Position numbers and translations under genes: made by a program
Shown here: positions 4,413-5,491 of the stretch, piece after piece
Layout of the letters: each line of letters starts with the position of its first letter
Numbering within the stretch: position 1 is the stretch's first letter
DNA from: Pseudomonadota bacterium
GTDB lineage: Bacteria; Myxococcota; Myxococcia; Myxococcales; Anaeromyxobacteraceae
DNA: 5,491 nt
Reading direction: 5' to 3'
Assembly: GCA_023419875.1 (NCBI GenBank)
Contig: JAEZXM010000595.1
Span: 1-5,491 of the forward strand
The notes under the pieces: generated by a model
Seen by the model: the letters and a program-made list of their open reading frames with translations, nothing else
Told to the model about the DNA's origin: nothing
Database searches by the model: none

Positions 4413-5491
4413 CTACTGCCACCAGTAGAAGCTTGCCCAGGTGTACGACCCGGCGCTGAAGTTGAACGTGTACGGAGCGCTTCCGGGCAGCGGAAGCTGC
4501 CCACAGGCCACGGACGTGCCGTTCACGGTCACCGTGCGGCCGGCGATGTTGGAGCAGCCCCAGCCGGCGATGTTCGAGTTGACGACGTAGCAGACCGCGC
4601 CGGTGGTGTTGAAGTTGCCGCTCTGGCCGCCGCTCACGGTCGTGCAGCCGGTGCCGCCGCTGGAGCTGCCGCCCGAGGACGAACTGCTCGAGCCCGAGCC
4701 GGAGCTGGAGCTCCCGCCGCTCGAGCCGGAGCTGGACGAGCCGGAGCCCGTGCCCGGCACCACCGAGATGGCGTTGACCTTCGGGTTCTGGGTCACGGAG
4801 CTGAACTGGATCACGATCTGCCCGCTGCCGTTGGCCGTGGCGTTGAACGTCCGGGCGATGGCGCGGTTCGAGCCGCCCGCGGTCGCGTAGATGTCGAAGT
4901 TGCTCAACACCTGCGAGCCGTTGATGGACACGTTGAAGCGGCGGGCGCCGGAGGCCGTGACGTACGACTCGACGAAGTAGAGCGTCACCGTGTACGCGGA
5001 GTTCGGGGTGCGGTTGGGGATCGTGTAGGTGAAGTTGCCGTATCGCTCGCTCTGGAAGACCGCGGCCGGCGGGGCACCGCTGCCGAGCGCGGAGACGTCG
5101 ATGCTGGCGCTGCTCGTGTAGGTGCTGCCGCCGGAGAACCAGTTGTCGGCCACCCAGGAGCCGTTCGTCTGCCCGCCGACGTTGACGTAGACGCTGGAGG
5201 GCGCCGTTCCGCCGCTGCTGCTGCCGCCGGAGCTGGAGCTGGAGCTGCTGCCGCCGGACGAGGAGGAGGAGGAGCCGCCTTCGCTGACCGTGATGTCGGA
5301 GCTGCCGCTGCTCTGGTAGCCCTCGGTCGCGAGGACCATGTAGTTGTGGGTGCCGAGGGTCAGACCGGACTGGGCCCACGCGTCGAAGAAGTTGCCGGTG
5401 GTGATCGTCCCGCCCGTGCGCTTCACGGTCCGGACGGCCCAGTACTGATAGAAGGTGGCGGTGCCGATGATCGAGGGCTGGTTGACCCGCT
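4413..5491 (-). CDS. GH11 endo-1,4-beta-xylanase, partial, with malectin-like and unnamed C-terminal modules
   Basis: The frame is open from the right edge (first full codon at 5489) to the TAG at 4413-4415; 358 residues are visible and the N-terminus is missing. Residues 1-70 are the end of a GH11 domain: RVNQPSIIGT thumb loop, GGTITTGNFFDAW, and ATEGYQSSGSS with the acid/base Glu56. The nucleophile lies outside the window. A Ser/Gly linker (71-97) leads to a malectin-like module (98-245; VYVNVGGQ, YGNFTYTIPNRTPN, FVESY, FNVSINGSQVLSNFDI, AGG), a fold known to bind glucose-containing sugars (CBM57). A second Ser/Gly linker (246-281) leads to a 77-residue module (282-358) with four Cys and an aromatic end, SYTWASFYWWQ, which I cannot assign. 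The GTG at 5426 is not the start, because homology to the complete xylanase continues upstream of it. The protein is probably exported and acts on xylan, as does its relative at 1157. Confidence 0.93.
   Translation of the reverse strand, partial: RVNQPSIIGTATFYQYWAVRTVKRTGGTITTGNFFDAWAQSGLTLGTHNYMVLATEGYQSSGSSDITVSEGGSSSSSSGGSSSSSSSGGSSSGGTAPSSVYVNVGGQTNGSWVADNWFSGGSTYTSSASIDVSALGSGAPPAAVFQSERYGNFTYTIPNRTPNSAYTVTLYFVESYVTASGARRFNVSINGSQVLSNFDIYATAGGSNRAIARTFNATANGSGQIVIQFSSVTQNPKVNAISVVPGTGSGSSSSGSSGGSSSSGSGSSSSSSGGSSSGGTGCTTVSGGQSGNFNTTGAVCYVVNSNIAGWGCSNIAGRTVTVNGTSVACGQLPLPGSAPYTFNFSAGSYTWASFYWWQ
4416..4646 (-). other. Unassigned C-terminal module of the second xylanase (possible carbohydrate-binding module)
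   Basis: 77 residues, beginning at the Cys after the second linker. There are four Cys (visible residues 282, 300, 312, 329), enough for two disulfides. The core is CYVVNSNIAGWGCSN then GRTVTVNG, and the end is aromatic-rich (W351, F354, Y355, W356, W357). Small size, C-terminal place after a Ser linker and exposed-looking aromatics suggest sugar binding. I cannot match it to a numbered CBM family. Confidence 0.55.
4647..4754 (-). repeat. Second Ser/Gly linker repeat in the second xylanase
   Basis: Low-complexity DNA encodes Ser and Gly only, apart from two Thr (visible residues 246-281), between the malectin-like module and the C-terminal module. It is longer and less regular than the first linker. 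Confidence 0.88.
4755..5198 (-). other. Malectin-like module of the second xylanase
   Basis: 148 residues between two Ser/Gly linkers. Features of the malectin/CBM57 fold are visible in order: VYVNVGGQ, D and W in VADNWF, SERYGNFTYTIPN, LYFVESY, a G..RFNVSING..VLSNFDI block, AGG, and a final NPKVNAISV strand. Malectin folds bind disaccharide or oligosaccharide ligands; the ligand here is not predictable. Confidence 0.78.
5199..5279 (-). repeat. First Ser/Gly linker repeat in the second xylanase
   Basis: Runs of Ser codons (TCC, TCG, AGC) with Gly pairs encode SSSSSSGG-type repeats (visible residues 71-97). The first bases align with the linker of the other xylanase; beyond that the two proteins are unrelated. 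Confidence 0.9.
5265..5491 (-). repeat. Right arm of the long inverted repeat (GH11 catalytic end)
   Basis: Reverse-complement partner of 1623-1849 with no gaps. Most of the differences are third-position changes, and clustered replacements occur only at Q164-to-I and S178-to-V (numbering of the complete xylanase). The arm is cut by the window edge. Confidence 0.9.

Noticed and set aside
4253..4504. Extension of the VOC gene to an upstream start at 4504
   Set aside because: It would overlap the end of the second xylanase and both hairpins, and the added residues look like noise. The VOC domain begins right at the ATG at 4252.
4647..5279. Ser/Gly repeat tracts as a CRISPR array or non-coding satellite
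   Set aside because: There are no regular repeat-spacer units. The tracts are in frame, code for linkers between folded modules, and use mixed synonymous codons.
4360..5379. 339-codon open frame on the minus strand in another frame over the second xylanase
   Set aside because: Gln/Leu/Arg-rich product made by the shifted Ser/Gly linker repeats; the neighbouring frame has the GH11 and malectin-like domains.
5265..5491. Inverted repeat arms as ends of a transposon or insertion sequence
   Set aside because: The repeat is protein-coding GH11 sequence in both arms, with no transposase and no target-site duplication visible. Paralogy explains it.

Overview
The window is very GC-rich, with a strong preference for G or C at third codon positions. 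It looks like chromosomal DNA of a soil-type, polysaccharide-degrading Gram-negative bacterium. Serine/glycine linkers in secreted xylanases, a lipoprotein signal and a beta-barrel-like secreted protein would fit a myxobacterium or relative, but no marker gene fixes the taxon and this is inference.

Layout from left to right. (1) The 3' part of a gene for an exported, probably outer-membrane beta-barrel protein of unknown function (to 866), followed by a GC-rich hairpin. (2) A 290-base intergenic control region (867-1156). It is less GC-rich in its middle and carries two exact 13-base direct repeats and a 16-base dyad, all centred on CG like LacI-family operators, just upstream of a TTGACA box. 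A good ribosome binding site lies further down. (3) A complete GH11 endo-xylanase lipoprotein with a Ser/Gly linker and a C-terminal CBM60/CBM36-like xylan-binding module (1157-2260), followed by two hairpins. (4) A polytopic membrane protein ending in an isoprenylcysteine/phospholipid methyltransferase-like domain (2373-3707). (5) On the minus strand, a small VOC/glyoxalase-fold protein (3704-4252). Its stop codon shares a CTAG palindrome with the stop of the methyltransferase gene. (6) On the minus strand, a second GH11 xylanase cut by the right edge (4413-5491). It carries a malectin-like module and an unrecognised C-terminal aromatic/cysteine-rich module, and is followed by two hairpins.

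The main theme is a pair of GH11 xylanases in opposite orientation. Their catalytic ends are nearly the same (about 91% nucleotide identity by hand count over 227 aligned bases), but their accessory modules differ completely. The similarity stops inside the Ser/Gly linker, which suggests duplication followed by module exchange at the linker. The two enzymes probably attack xylan with different targeting. The methyltransferase and VOC genes between them have no evident role in xylan breakdown. The most useful leads are the operator cluster, the unnamed C-terminal module and the inverted paralogue pair. I see no CRISPR array, tRNA, rRNA, transposase or phage gene.
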